Assembly (NCBI RefSeq): GCF_039541875.1
Contig: NZ_BAABHB010000002.1
Location: 186,001-250,000 of the forward strand
Direction: 5' to 3'
DNA from: Nibrella viscosa
GTDB lineage: Bacteria > Bacteroidota > Bacteroidia > Cytophagales > Spirosomataceae
DNA length: 64,000 nucleotides
Shown here one piece after another: positions 9,260-18,609 of this stretch. Within the stretch, counting starts at the first letter, position 1. Every line of letters begins with the position of its first letter. The translations under genes were made by a program, and so were the position numbers. The notes beneath the pieces were generated by a model, which worked only from the letters and a program-made list of their open reading frames with translations, searched no databases and was not told the origin of the DNA.

Positions 9260-10095
9260 GAGCAAATAGCCTATTGGTTGGGGTGTTTATTGTGGTGGCG
9301 GCAGTGGCGGGTTTGGCCGCCTGCGAACAACTGGATGTTGACCGGACCTTTGCCGGGCCGTACCACGTGCGGTTTACCGATACCACCCTGACCTACAAAG
9401 AAAGTTATAGCAAGCCGATTTCTATTCGGGTGCATAATGCCGGGCCGCAGTTGGACCAGCCTATTACGGTTAATTACACAGTAAGCGGTACCGCCCGCGA
9501 AGGCCGGGACTACTCCATTGTGGGCACAAAGGGCACGGTGGTAATACCCGCGAAGCAGAGTTTTGGCGAGATTCAGGTGCGGCTTATCAACAATGCCAAT
9601 AACATTCTGGAGTCGCAAAATGTGGTCTTTACCCTGACGGGCGTTCAGCCCAGTACCTTACAGGTCGGTTTCGGGCAGGAAAAAAAGATCGGGAAGCAAC
9701 TGACCCTGACCATTCAGGACGATTGTCTGCTGAGCGGCTTCTACACCGGTGTAAACCGGATTCAGAACCAGACGATTTCCGTTCCGGATGTGCAGATTAC
9801 CAGCATCGACTGCCGGTCTTACCGATTGTCGAACTGGAACCTGGGCCTGCTTTACTATAATGCTTTCAAACCGACGCTTACCTTTATCGACAACGGCGAT
9901 AATTCCCTGACAATTCCGGCGCAGGCGAATGAGTACCTTGGCTCAAGAGATACCATTCGGGGCAATGGCTCCTGGAACCCCCGCGACCGGCAGATTACCC
10001 TTAACTTACAGTTGAGACTACGGCGCACGATAGCGGGTACACAACGGGATACCGTTGTTGTCTTTAATCAGGCGCAGACGTACATTCCCCAATAG
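9256..10095 (+). CDS. Lipoprotein with a Calx-beta-like domain
   Basis: The 279-residue product has a hydrophobic N-terminus ending in a lipobox-like LAACE (Cys about residue 23), so it is probably a lipid-anchored surface protein. Residues about 45-150 contain the Calx-beta pattern VNYTVSGTAREGRDY...GTVVIPAKQSFGEIQVRLINN, a calcium-binding-type immunoglobulin-like fold common in Bacteroidota surface proteins. The C-terminal half has no recognised domain. It follows the second SusD by 32 bases and resembles the accessory SusE/F-type surface glycan- or ligand-binding lipoproteins encoded after susCD, but no such family can be assigned from sequence. The start codon lies inside a dispersed repeat, so an alternative start is possible. 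Confidence 0.75.
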   Translation: MRANSLLVGVFIVVAAVAGLAACEQLDVDRTFAGPYHVRFTDTTLTYKESYSKPISIRVHNAGPQLDQPITVNYTVSGTAREGRDYSIVGTKGTVVIPAKQSFGEIQVRLINNANNILESQNVVFTLTGVQPSTLQVGFGQEKKIGKQLTLTIQDDCLLSGFYTGVNRIQNQTISVPDVQITSIDCRSYRLSNWNLGLLYYNAFKPTLTFIDNGDNSLTIPAQANEYLGSRDTIRGNGSWNPRDRQITLNLQLRLRRTIAGTQRDTVVVFNQAQTYIPQ

Positions 10096-10119
10096 GCCGT
10101 TTTAAATGAAAGCAGTTAT

Positions 10120-10632
10120 ATGAAATCTTTGATACTAAACCTGGCAGTCCTGATCACCCTGACGGGGCTGCTTTCCGGATGCTCGGAGCGTATTGAGCCG
10201 AAGCCCGTAACATACAGCCAGCTGCTGACCGGAACCGAGAAAAAGGCCTGGCGGCTGGTGTCTTACCAGGAAATAGACGAAGGGCAGGCCTACCCGGTTG
10301 TCGGCGTTCAGCAGTATGTTACGCAGGTGCTGGGCGCTAATCTCTGCCTGGCTGATCTACAATATGTGTTTTATGCTAACGAGGAGCACCGGTACGAGGT
10401 GTTGCAGGGTGCGAATAAATGTAACGCCCAACTGCCGGATGTGCTGATTACCGATACCTGGGCGCTGGTCAATTCCAATGCTACGCTGGAGTTTTTTTTC
10501 CCGCTCGTTACCGATCAGGCTTATCCGTTTGTTATCAAGAACCTGACGGATCGGGTGCTGACTATCGAACTGTATTACCAGGATATAAACGTGAGCGAGC
10601 GCTACACCTTTAATGCCGTAACGACAAAATAA
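10120..10632 (+). CDS. Small lipoprotein of unknown function in the susCD operon
   Basis: The 170-residue product has an N-terminal lipoprotein signal ending in lipobox LLSGC (Cys about residue 21). No domain is recognised. The body is rich in beta-type residues, with a central pair of cysteines (NLCLADL and NKCNAQL) that could form a disulfide outside the inner membrane. It starts 24 bases after the Calx-beta lipoprotein and ends 70 bases before the metalloprotease gene, so it is probably co-transcribed and part of the same surface uptake apparatus. Confidence 0.7.
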   Translation: MKSLILNLAVLITLTGLLSGCSERIEPKPVTYSQLLTGTEKKAWRLVSYQEIDEGQAYPVVGVQQYVTQVLGANLCLADLQYVFYANEEHRYEVLQGANKCNAQLPDVLITDTWALVNSNATLEFFFPLVTDQAYPFVIKNLTDRVLTIELYYQDINVSERYTFNAVTTK

Positions 10633-10702
10633 ACCGGCTGCTTCTGATTAGCGGCCTTTTATGTCGGCTTACCGCAATCTGCTCCCTCAGTTCAACAGCA
10701 CT

Positions 10703-13102
10703 ATGGTACAACGATTACTTTTCTTCCTGCTTGTTTTTACCTTTTCGTCCGGCTTGCGGGCGCAGACACACACGCACAACCATACCGATGAGCAGTGTGC
10801 CACTATGCAGATGGATAGCCTGCTGCGGGCACGGTATCCTCAGCTTGGACCGCTGAACGACTTTGAACAGGCGCTTCAGCGCAAGATCAAAGAAATTCAG
10901 GAGCGGCAGCGGTCGGGGCGAGTGCTGGCTGAGGTGATTACCATTCCGGTTGTCGTGCACGTTGTACACAACGGGGAGGCTGTCGGCACCGGCCGTAACA
11001 TCAGCGACGCGCAGGTGCGGGCCCAGATCGAGACGCTGAACGAAGACTTTCGCCGGAAGCCCGGTACCCGGGGGTTCAACGACAATCCGGTGGGGGCCGA
11101 TATCGAAATCGAGTTTTGTATGGCGGCTGTTGGTCCACAGGGCCAAACGCTGGCCGAGCGGGGTATTGACCGCGTAAGAGGGGCTCAGGCGAGCTGGACC
11201 CGTGACCAGATTGAGGGGCAGCTGAAGCCCTCTACGTTTTGGGACCCGGATAAGTATTTCAATATCTGGGTTGTTGATTTTGCGGCTTCCGACTCCCGGC
11301 TATTGGGTTACGCGCAGTTTCCGAGCCAGTCGAGCCTGCCCGGTATTCCCAACAGTGGCGGACCGGCCAGTACCGATGGGGTGGTGGTCCGGTATCAGTC
11401 TTTTGGTAATGCCGAAAAAGGTAATTTCCCGGTAATGCAGGCTCCTTACAACCTGGGCCGTACTCTTACGCACGAAGTAGGGCATTGGCTGGGGCTGCGT
11501 CATATCTGGGGCGATGCCAACTGTGGCGATGATTTTGTGGGGGATACGCCCCCTCAGGCGTCCGAAAGTCGAGGCTGTCCGGTGGGCCGAGTTAGTTGCG
11601 GAGCCGTCAATATGGTGCAGAACTACATGGACTATTCTGATGATGCCTGCTTCAACATCTTTACTATTGGACAAAAACAGCGGATGCGGGCGGTGATGGA
11701 GATTAGTCCCCGCCGGGCTACGCTGCTGACATCCAATGTTTGTGGTTCCCTCGTGGCGAGCCGCCCGATTCCAAATTTCCGGGCCGATACCCGCCGGGTA
11801 CTGCTGGGTGGCACCGTACGTTTCAATGACCTATCGGGTAACTTCCCGACCGCCTGGGAGTGGACCTTTGAAGGAGGTACCCCATCCACCTCGAACGAAC
11901 GAAACCCCATTGTAACATACAATCAGCCCGGTCGTTACCGGGTAAGGCTGGTCGTCCGCAACAGCGCCGGGCAGTCGGACCCACTCGTTCGTGAAGAGTA
12001 CATCGAAGTGTTAAATATAGGTCTTTGTGGGGAGGTGAGTAATTTCAACGGGACACCTACGGTTCTCAGGCATCCTGTACCAACCGTTACGGGGTATGCA
12101 TCGGGTCAGAACAGCCGGCGCATCCGGGCGGTATCGGAATTTTTTGAGAATCCGTTCGGCTACACCAACCTGAGCGGGGCCTCACTGCGGTTTGGGGTGG
12201 CCAAAGCGGCTACCGGAGCCGCTACCGAATCTACCGTGCTGGTCACGGTCTGGAATGCCCGTGGCTTCCAGAACGGACCGGGGGCCATTCTGGAGCAGAA
12301 GGAAGTGCCGCTGCGGACCATTCTGGATGATGTAGCTAATAACCGGCCTACATCAGTCACCTTCGACCGCAATGTTCCGCTGAGCCCGACCGTAACGGGT
12401 CTAGGATTTCACGTGGGCGTTGAGTTGAAATACGCTCAGGGCGATACGGTAGCGCTGGTCACCACCCGAAACGGAGAGTCGCTGTTTGCTACCTCCTGGT
12501 TCCAGAGCCAGAACGGAGACTGGGCTCGCTTTACAGACAGTCTGGGTCTGAATATTGCCCATAACATTTCGGCTCGTGTGGGGATGAAACCGTCGGTGCA
12601 GATATCGGCCTCCTCGCTGTTCGTCAACCCGGGCGAAGCCGTTACGCTCAGTGCCCGTGGGGCCGGCGTGTTTAACTGGGGGCCGGCTACTACGCTGAGT
12701 TCTACCCTGGGACCACAGGTAATTGCCCGGCCTACCGTAACGACGTCCTACACCGTAACCGGCACCGGTACTGATCTGTGCGAGTCGACAGCCACGGCGC
12801 GGGTCTTTGTCCGAGCCGGGCAGGTGACCTCAGTGCCACCGCCACAAGCTGAACAGGCCCTGACGCTTACGCCGAACCCCAGCCATGGCGAGGTAACGCT
12901 GTCGCTGCGCAACGCCCTGCGCGGCCCGCTGACGCTGACGGTCCGAACACTAACAGGAGTCGATCTGATCAGAGAAAATCACCAGAAAACGGCCGACGCC
13001 TTCGATCGCAAACTTGACCTGCGAACGTTGCCCGGCGGCATGTACCTGCTTGACGTTCAGGTGGGCGGCCAGGTCTTCCGGCAACGAATGGTGAAAAACT
13101 AA
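10703..13102 (+). CDS. Secreted M43-family (pappalysin-like) zinc metalloprotease with T9SS sorting domain
   Basis: Extracellular protease. The ATG at 10703 gives a clean signal peptide (MVQRLLFFLLVFTFSSGLRAQ); an upstream in-frame ATG at 10661 would add 14 polar residues before it. The catalytic domain holds the zinc motif HEVGHWLGLRH (about residue 257), a cysteine-rich segment CGDDFVGDTPP...SCG and the Met-turn NYMDY, all typical of M43 proteases. A PKD domain follows (about 365-425, TVRFNDLSG...WEWTFEGG), then a beta-rich region and a type A T9SS sorting domain in the last 75 residues (LTPNPSHGEVTLSL...GGMYLLDV). Its place after two SusCD pairs suggests the island scavenges protein-derived material. 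Confidence 0.9.
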   Translation: MVQRLLFFLLVFTFSSGLRAQTHTHNHTDEQCATMQMDSLLRARYPQLGPLNDFEQALQRKIKEIQERQRSGRVLAEVITIPVVVHVVHNGEAVGTGRNISDAQVRAQIETLNEDFRRKPGTRGFNDNPVGADIEIEFCMAAVGPQGQTLAERGIDRVRGAQASWTRDQIEGQLKPSTFWDPDKYFNIWVVDFAASDSRLLGYAQFPSQSSLPGIPNSGGPASTDGVVVRYQSFGNAEKGNFPVMQAPYNLGRTLTHEVGHWLGLRHIWGDANCGDDFVGDTPPQASESRGCPVGRVSCGAVNMVQNYMDYSDDACFNIFTIGQKQRMRAVMEISPRRATLLTSNVCGSLVASRPIPNFRADTRRVLLGGTVRFNDLSGNFPTAWEWTFEGGTPSTSNERNPIVTYNQPGRYRVRLVVRNSAGQSDPLVREEYIEVLNIGLCGEVSNFNGTPTVLRHPVPTVTGYASGQNSRRIRAVSEFFENPFGYTNLSGASLRFGVAKAATGAATESTVLVTVWNARGFQNGPGAILEQKEVPLRTILDDVANNRPTSVTFDRNVPLSPTVTGLGFHVGVELKYAQGDTVALVTTRNGESLFATSWFQSQNGDWARFTDSLGLNIAHNISARVGMKPSVQISASSLFVNPGEAVTLSARGAGVFNWGPATTLSSTLGPQVIARPTVTTSYTVTGTGTDLCESTATARVFVRAGQVTSVPPPQAEQALTLTPNPSHGEVTLSLRNALRGPLTLTVRTLTGVDLIRENHQKTADAFDRKLDLRTLPGGMYLLDVQVGGQVFRQRMVKN

Positions 13103-13247
13103 GGTTGGCAACTCCAGTTAATCAATAAGTAGGCTTTCTGGTTAAACTTTGCGCCTTACCGCTTATCTAAGAGGTTGATTGCCTGACTAGCGGCAAAATA
13201 CCCGCCGATGGCAAGCGTTTATATAGGGCAAGTAAACACCAATGCTT

Positions 13248-14504
13248 ATGAAAACCGCACTACGCTGGCTATGGATACTCGTTGTTTGTCCGCTCTGGGC
13301 CCAGGCGCAGGTACAGTACGTTACCGAACGGCCCAGAGTAGAAGAGGCAAACGACCCGGATGTGACTATTCGCCGGATTGAGCTGACCGACCGCTACACC
13401 GTTATTTACATGACGTTCTACCGGCGAAGTCAGCAGGCTCCGCCCTATCGCCGGCAGAGTCCAAACCGCTTGCCGTTTCCCTTCCCGCAGGAGAGTATTG
13501 AAACGACGACCATCAATTTTCAGCCTTCGTCGCGTCTCTACGCTAACCAGGGAGAGCGGTCGTTCCGGTTTATCCGGGCCGAGAACATTCCCGTTACCGA
13601 ACGCCGGGGGGTCAGGCCCGGTGAGCAGGTCGATTTTGTGGTGTATTTTGAGCGACTCGAACCCGGTATTGAGATCTTTGACCTGTTTGAGTGCAACGAC
13701 TCGCGGGGGAATATCTGCTTTAACTTCTACGGTGTTCACGTTAACAACCCATTGCGCCGGCAGCCGCAACCGCCGGCCCAGCGCCAGCCGCAACGCCCGG
13801 CTCCCCGTACCCCGGCTCCGGAGCCAGAACCTCGTGTTGAGCAGCCGCCGGTGACCGTAACGCCCACTACGCCCGAACCTGTGGCACCGGCTACCGTATC
13901 CATCCGGGGGGTAATCCGCGATGCCAAAACCCAAAAGCCGGTGCTGGCGACAGTTTCGTACCAACTGCTGACCAACGACCGGCCACTGAGCGATACCGTC
14001 CGGAACGACTGGCAGAACGGGAGCTACCGCATTGCCGCCCGGCCTATTTCCATTTACGCCGTTTCGGTGACCGCGAAGGGGTACCTGGGCCTGAGCGATA
14101 CGCTGACGACTACCCGGACGGATCTGGTGCGGGATCTGGAGCTGACACCGATTGAAGAAGGGACCAAGGTAACGCTCCGGAACATTTATTTCGATGTGTC
14201 CAAGTATGATCTCCGTTCTGAATCGTTTCCTGAACTGGATCAGTTGGTGAGCCTCATGCGCGACAATCCAACCATGAAGATCAGGCTGGAAGGACATACT
14301 GATATCGTCGGCGACTTCGATGCCAACCTTGAACTGTCGCGCAACCGCGTAAAGGAGGTGAAAAGTTATCTGGTCTCCAAAGGCATTGATGCCGGCCGAA
14401 TTGATACGATTGGGTATGGGGCCTCACGGCCGATCAACAAAAACGCTACCGTAAAAGAGCGGCAGGAGAACCGTCGGGTAGAGATGGTGATTACGCAGAA
14501 GTAA
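13248..14504 (+). CDS. OmpA-family outer membrane protein with proline-rich linker
   Basis: Peptidoglycan-binding envelope protein of about 418 residues. Two in-frame ATGs (13242 and 13248) precede the signal peptide MKTALRWLWILVVCPLWAQA; the second gives the tighter signal. In order: an N-terminal beta domain of unknown type (about 22-165), a proline-rich linker (about 168-210), a carboxypeptidase-regulatory-like beta domain (about 215-300, IRGVIRDAKTQKPVLATVSY), and the OmpA domain (about 305-418) with IYFDVSKYDLRSES, EGHTD, and LSRNRVKEV carrying the peptidoglycan-contacting Asp/Arg pattern. It is monocistronic, with 145 bases of spacer upstream. Confidence 0.88.
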   Translation: MKTALRWLWILVVCPLWAQAQVQYVTERPRVEEANDPDVTIRRIELTDRYTVIYMTFYRRSQQAPPYRRQSPNRLPFPFPQESIETTTINFQPSSRLYANQGERSFRFIRAENIPVTERRGVRPGEQVDFVVYFERLEPGIEIFDLFECNDSRGNICFNFYGVHVNNPLRRQPQPPAQRQPQRPAPRTPAPEPEPRVEQPPVTVTPTTPEPVAPATVSIRGVIRDAKTQKPVLATVSYQLLTNDRPLSDTVRNDWQNGSYRIAARPISIYAVSVTAKGYLGLSDTLTTTRTDLVRDLELTPIEEGTKVTLRNIYFDVSKYDLRSESFPELDQLVSLMRDNPTMKIRLEGHTDIVGDFDANLELSRNRVKEVKSYLVSKGIDAGRIDTIGYGASRPINKNATVKERQENRRVEMVITQK

Positions 14505-14570
14505 GCGCTCCGGCTTCCAAACAATCAAAACGAACACGCCGTTATCAGCCTGTACATCAACGTTACAGCT

Positions 14571-14780
14571 ATGATAAAGAAAGGAGATCAGGTACGCTGG
14601 AAATGGGGTGCCGGACACGCAGAAGGTAAGGTAGTAGAAGTTCATCACGAAGAAGTGGAACGAACCATCGATGGCAAGCAGATCAAACGCAACGGCTCTG
14701 GCGATAATCCGGCGGTTTTGATTGAGCAGGACGACAAGCAGCGCGTGCTGAAGTTAGCCAGTGAACTGGAAACGAAGTAA
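14571..14780 (+). CDS. DUF2945 (hypervirulence-associated TUDOR-like) small protein
   Basis: A 69-residue protein with the family pattern GDQVRWKWGAGHAEGKVVEVHHEEV...IDGKQIKRNGSGDNPAVLI, ending in VLKLASELE. This matches DUF2945, a small SH3/Tudor-like barrel family; the function is not established. It begins 66 bases after the OmpA gene and is followed by a terminator hairpin. Confidence 0.85.
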   Translation: MIKKGDQVRWKWGAGHAEGKVVEVHHEEVERTIDGKQIKRNGSGDNPAVLIEQDDKQRVLKLASELETK

Positions 14781-14798
14781 GCAGAGATTAATGTTTTA

Positions 14799-14826
14799 AA
14801 CCCGACGGCAACCCGTCGGGTTTTGT
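14799..14826 (+). terminator. Intrinsic terminator abutting endonuclease III
   Basis: AACCCGACGG and CCGTCGGGTT form a 10-bp perfect stem with a four-base loop, followed by TTTGTTT. It terminates the DUF2945 transcript. The nth ATG at 14832 lies only a few bases past the hairpin, so nth has almost no leader if transcription starts after the terminator. Confidence 0.7.
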
Positions 14827-14831
14827 TTGGT

Positions 14832-15494
14832 ATGAAACCAGACGTTGATCTGAAAGAGGTCCTCAGCCGCATAGAAGCGGCTATAAAGCCGTATCCCAAA
14901 GCCGCCATGTTCGAGCTGTATGAGCGCGGTTATACCTCGCTGTTCGAGCAGTTGATCGCCTGTATTATCTCTATCCGCACCCTCGACGAAACCACCATTC
15001 CGGTCAGTCTGCGCCTGTTTGCCGTAGTCCGTACTCCTAAAGACCTGCTGACGCTGAACGCAGTACAGCTAACCGAACTACTGCACGGCTGCACCTATCC
15101 CGATCAGAAAGCGTACACCATGCTTGGTATTGCACAACGGGTAACAGAGGAGTTTGGCGGTATATTACCAACAACATATGAGCAATTGACCAGTTTCAAA
15201 GGCATAGGGCCGAAGTGTGCCAATCTGGCGCTGGGCGTAGCTACTGGTCAGGCTGCTATCAGCGTCGATATTCACGTTCACCGTGTCGTTAATCGCTGGG
15301 GCTATGTACGGACCCGCCAGCCTGAACAAACCCTGAAGGTGCTGGAGCAGCAGGTCTCGCAGCCGCTCTGGATTGATATAAACCGGCTGCTAATGCCCTT
15401 TGGCAAGCACATCTGCACCGGCACGTTACCTCGCTGTTCTACCTGCCCTGTATTGGCCTGGTGCGAACAGCGAGGTGTGACCAAACACCGCTAG
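14832..15494 (+). CDS. nth: Endonuclease III (base-excision DNA glycosylase/AP lyase)
   Basis: Removes oxidised pyrimidines and nicks abasic sites. The 220-residue product has the helix-hairpin-helix FKGIGPKCANLALG with the catalytic lysine in GPK, the catalytic aspartate in SVDIHVHRV, and a C-terminal iron-sulfur cluster motif C-x6-C-x2-C-x5-C (CTGTLPRCSTCPVLAWC). The ATG at 14832 is preferred over an in-frame TTG at 14823 that lies in the T tract of the upstream terminator. Downstream it converges with the minus-strand SGNH esterase, with an eight-base gap. Confidence 0.92.
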   Translation: MKPDVDLKEVLSRIEAAIKPYPKAAMFELYERGYTSLFEQLIACIISIRTLDETTIPVSLRLFAVVRTPKDLLTLNAVQLTELLHGCTYPDQKAYTMLGIAQRVTEEFGGILPTTYEQLTSFKGIGPKCANLALGVATGQAAISVDIHVHRVVNRWGYVRTRQPEQTLKVLEQQVSQPLWIDINRLLMPFGKHICTGTLPRCSTCPVLAWCEQRGVTKHR

Positions 15495-15502
15495 TATTTA
15501 CA

Positions 15503-18191
15503 TCACTGCTTTATGAATTTCAGTACGCCGATCGGGGTGTCCTTATCCTGTTTGACCAGGATAAAATTAACTCCTCCCTGCAGCGCCTTAATATCCACAT
15601 TCATACTGGCCTTAGTACCCGAGAACTGAACCCCGTACGATGGCAGGTCTGTGATACGTCCAGAACTTGACATCCCTGAAAAATGGAGTGTGTTGGGATC
15701 ATACACGTTTGGAATGTCAATAGTAACGTAATCCTGTGCCGGGTTTGGATATAAGTTCCAGTCAAGTACATTGACCAGTTCCATGGACGTGAAGCTGGGT
15801 AATGAAACATTGAGTTCTGCCGGATAGAGTCGCTCCTTAGGTACCGTTACAACCGTGCTGGTGCCGGGCACCAGCCACATCAGCAGGGCCTGCGCCCCGG
15901 CATCGTACTCGAAGTACTCCATCGTCAGGCTGTACTTCTGGCCCGCTACCAGCTGGATGCTGCCTTCCTTAAGCGTGGGTGACTGCAGGGCCCAGTTGTC
16001 GATCAGCAGCTGATTGTTGATCCACAGGCGGGTACCATCATCATTGTTGGTGCGGAAGATGTAGGTGCCCGTCACAGGAGCCTCGATCTGCCCGCTCCAG
16101 CGGACCGAGAAGTGGTCGATGTTGACCACACCGGGCTGTGGAGAGCCCCATCCCCAGAAGANNNNNNNNNNNNNNNNNNNNNNNNNNNNNNNNNNNNNNN
16201 NNNNNNNNNNNNNNNNNNNNNNNNNNNNNNNNNNNNNNNNNNNNNNNNNNNNNNNNNNNGGTGACAAACAGCCCGGCGGGGTCGGTGGCCCGCAGGGTGA
16301 CGGTGCTGGTACCGGCAGTGGAGGGCGTGCCCGAGATGGTCAGGCCATTGGCCGACAGCCCGGCGGGCAGCCCGCTGACCTGGTAGGTAAGGGCATCGCC
16401 ATCGGGATCGCTGAAGGTGGCGGCAGGAATAGTATAGTTAAAGGCGGTACCCACGGTGGCCTGCTGGTTGGGAACGGCACTGGCCAGGGTAGGCGGGCGG
16501 TTCTGCACAGGGGCGGTGGTGACCTGCAATATGAAGGTGGTGGTCGCAATCAGGTTAGCCGGATCGTTAGCCCGCACCGTCACGGTAGTCGTGCCTGCGA
16601 CAGTGGGTGTACCCGAGATGCTCAAGCCGTTACTGGACAAGCCGGCCGGCAGATCATAGACGCGGTAGGTAAGGGCATCGCCATCGGGATCGCTGAAGGT
16701 GGCGGCAGGAATAGTATAGTTGAAGGCAATACCGACGGTGGCCTGCTGGTTAGGAATGGCATTGGCCACTATGGGTGAGCGGTTCTGCACAGGAGCGGTG
16801 GTGACCTGCAGGCTGAAGGTAGTGGTAACAAACAGCCCGGCGGGGTCGGTGGCCCGCACGGTGATGGTGCTGGTACCGGCAGTGGTGGGTGTACCCGAGA
16901 TGGTCAGGCCATTGGCCGACAAGCCGGCGGGCAATCCGCTGACCTGGTAGGTGAGGGCATCGCCATTGGGATCGGTAAAGCTGTTGGAAGGGATGTTGTA
17001 GCTGAAGGCTGTTCCTACGGTAGCATTCTGATTTGGAATGGGGTTAGCCACCACCGGAGCCTGATTTGTCTGAAAAGCAGGTTGGAAGGGCGTAGTTGTG
17101 GCAAAGAAGGCTTCAGTCATTACATTCGCCCATAAGCTAGCCGCTTTAGTCTGACCATTGCTGTTAAGGTGAATGTCATCATACCGGTCAGAAGGGTTCA
17201 GGCCGGCATCATAATCCGGACCGGGCAGGTTATTGCTGCTTTGTGCTACCTGATTCTGTACCTGACGAATGTGATATTGCGGATAGGTGTACAGAAAAGG
17301 TGTCTGGCGGTTGATGACCGCTTTTATGGGGAATCCCATATCTTTCCGTGCCTGATCCAGAAACCCGTTGTACCAGCCGACCAGTTGGCCAACATTCGTG
17401 TTGGGGAAGTCATTTTGCCCATGATCCACTAATATAGCCCGAACGCCAGTTTGGGGAGCGTATTTGTCGAGCGTAGTCTTCAGGTTCATATAAGGCATTC
17501 GAATGGAGGCATCGACAAACGAATGGTCGAAGTAGATTCCCTGCGAAGCCTTCCACCACATTTCAATATTGGTACCGCCAAACGCGGTTTGGAAGATCAG
17601 CACCGGAATGTTATACCGTTGAGCCAGAATTTCGCCAAAACGGGACCAGAAGTAAGGCTGCACCCCAAATGTAGCCGGGTACAGGTTTCCGTACTGCGAA
17701 AAAGTGTTCGGTAGCTTATTGATATCAACGATAGGAGCATACTCCGGATTGGTGGACGGCATGGGTACCGCATTCACCCGGTCGTCGTTGGAATACGGTA
17801 TAGAATAGCTGTTGTCGCCATGCGCTACCGAGTGACCAGCAATAATAAAGACTTCTCCAACACCCACCCGCTCGACCCGGTAGGTGCCGTTATTAGATTC
17901 CAGAATCAATTCATACCAGCCGCCCGGTACATTGGTGAAAGCGCCCGAAAATTTGCCGTTGGCAATGGCCAGGCTGGTCGCGGCAACCTGGTTTCCCGTC
18001 TGGCGCGACACCAGTCGGGCGTTGATCCTGGTGATGGAAGCGTCGGCTTGCCCATCCACCGGAATAGTAGCCGTGTTGCCCGTACTGCGCTGATAGACAA
18101 TTCGGTTAAGTGGACGGGAAATAGTTACCTGGGCCAATGCTGTTGTCACACACAGCAGCCATGCCGTCAAAATAAGTAGATTGCGGGTCAT
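15503..18191 (-). CDS. Secreted multidomain SGNH esterase with Ig-like repeats, PA14 and T9SS sorting domain (interrupted by assembly gap)
   Basis: Extracellular esterase of about 900 residues. The start at 18191 gives a signal peptide (MTRNLLILTAWLLCVTTALAQ). The N-terminal catalytic region resembles sialate O-acetylesterase/SGNH hydrolases: GEVFIIAGHSVAHG (nucleophile Ser), FGGTNIEMW, VDHGQNDF and DDIHLNSNG (Asp/His). Three near-identical putative-Ig repeats of about 94 residues follow (NQAPVVANPIPNQNATVG...), then a PA14-type carbohydrate-binding domain (VRWSGQIEAPVTGTYIF...DDGTRLWINN) and a C-terminal T9SS sorting domain (WNLYPNPAQDYVTI). A run of 98 N (16162-16259) falls between repeat 3 and PA14. 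The two halves are in different frames across it, so the gap length is wrong or a true frameshift is hidden. Confidence 0.85.
16162..16259. other. Assembly gap (98 N) inside the SGNH esterase gene
   Basis: Ninety-eight unresolved bases interrupt the gene where near-identical repeats of about 282 bp end. The flanking coding frames do not match: the real gap length must leave remainder 1 when divided by 3 to join them. The missing piece should encode the tail of repeat 3 and the start of the PA14 domain, and could hide further repeat copies. Confidence 0.95.
16260..17070 (-). repeat. Three tandem coding repeats (putative-Ig domains), about 282 bp each
   Basis: Three tandem units encode domains with shared landmarks ANPIPNQ, ATVGTAFNYTIP, DALTYQVSGLPAGLSANGL, ISGTP and TVRATDPAGL. 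Units 1 and 3 are the closest. DNA identity is high over long stretches, which explains the adjacent assembly gap and makes copy-number change by recombination likely. Confidence 0.85.
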
Positions 18192-18480
18192 ATATTTTGA
18201 ATATAAAAAGATTGGGTCGTAGTACTGGATTGTGCCGGTTATCAACCTATTAATTTGATATAAGTTGCCGGTAGCCATTATAGGCAGGCGGAGTTTGGAC
18301 TCTCTGCTAACACACAGTGTTAGCGGTAGAGAGGTGATTAGGCTAGGTACACATCTGAGTAGCGCAGGAAAGTGTGTATGTTTATTAAATGACAAAAAGG
18401 TATACTATTTGTTACTACTAGGTGCAAGTAGAAACAAAAATTAATAAAAAGCAATACTCTATCGAACAAATTTTTTTGTA

Positions 18481-18517
18481 GAGGTATACCCCCAGTTCTT
18501 CCGTATCGGTATACCTC
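18481..18517. promoter_or_regulatory. Inverted repeat upstream of the SGNH esterase gene
   Basis: GAGGTATACC (18481-18490) and GGTATACCTC (18508-18517) form a perfect 10-bp inverted repeat with a 17-base spacer, 290 bases upstream of the minus-strand esterase start. It could be an operator or an RNA hairpin; there is no T tract next to it on either strand. Confidence 0.4.
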
Positions 18518-18541
18518 CTGTGCGTTATCTCCGCATCTGGC

Positions 18542-18609
18542 GGTAGGCTACGTTGCAAAGCCGGTAGTAATCAGACGGAAGGCTCCGGGTCTATTAGGGA
18601 AAGCCTACC
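18542..18609. ncRNA. Candidate structured RNA element
   Basis: An 8-bp outer stem (GGTAGGCT at 18542-18549 with AGCCTACC at 18602-18609) encloses a GC-rich segment with an inner stem built from AGAC/GTCT and GGA/TCC around an AGGC loop. The GC content is about 56 percent, in a region otherwise mostly AT. If read on the minus strand it would lie in the 5' leader of the SGNH esterase; on the + strand it would be a free-standing RNA. No named riboswitch family is recognised. Confidence 0.35.

Noticed and set aside
16065..16778. Open frame on the + strand through the Ig-like repeats
   Set aside because: It is the reverse reading of repeated coding DNA and contains the N run; the minus strand has the signal peptide, domains and sorting tail.
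16260..17070. Possible CRISPR-like or satellite array
   Set aside because: Units are about 282 bp, in frame and coding for conserved Ig-like domains, without spacers.
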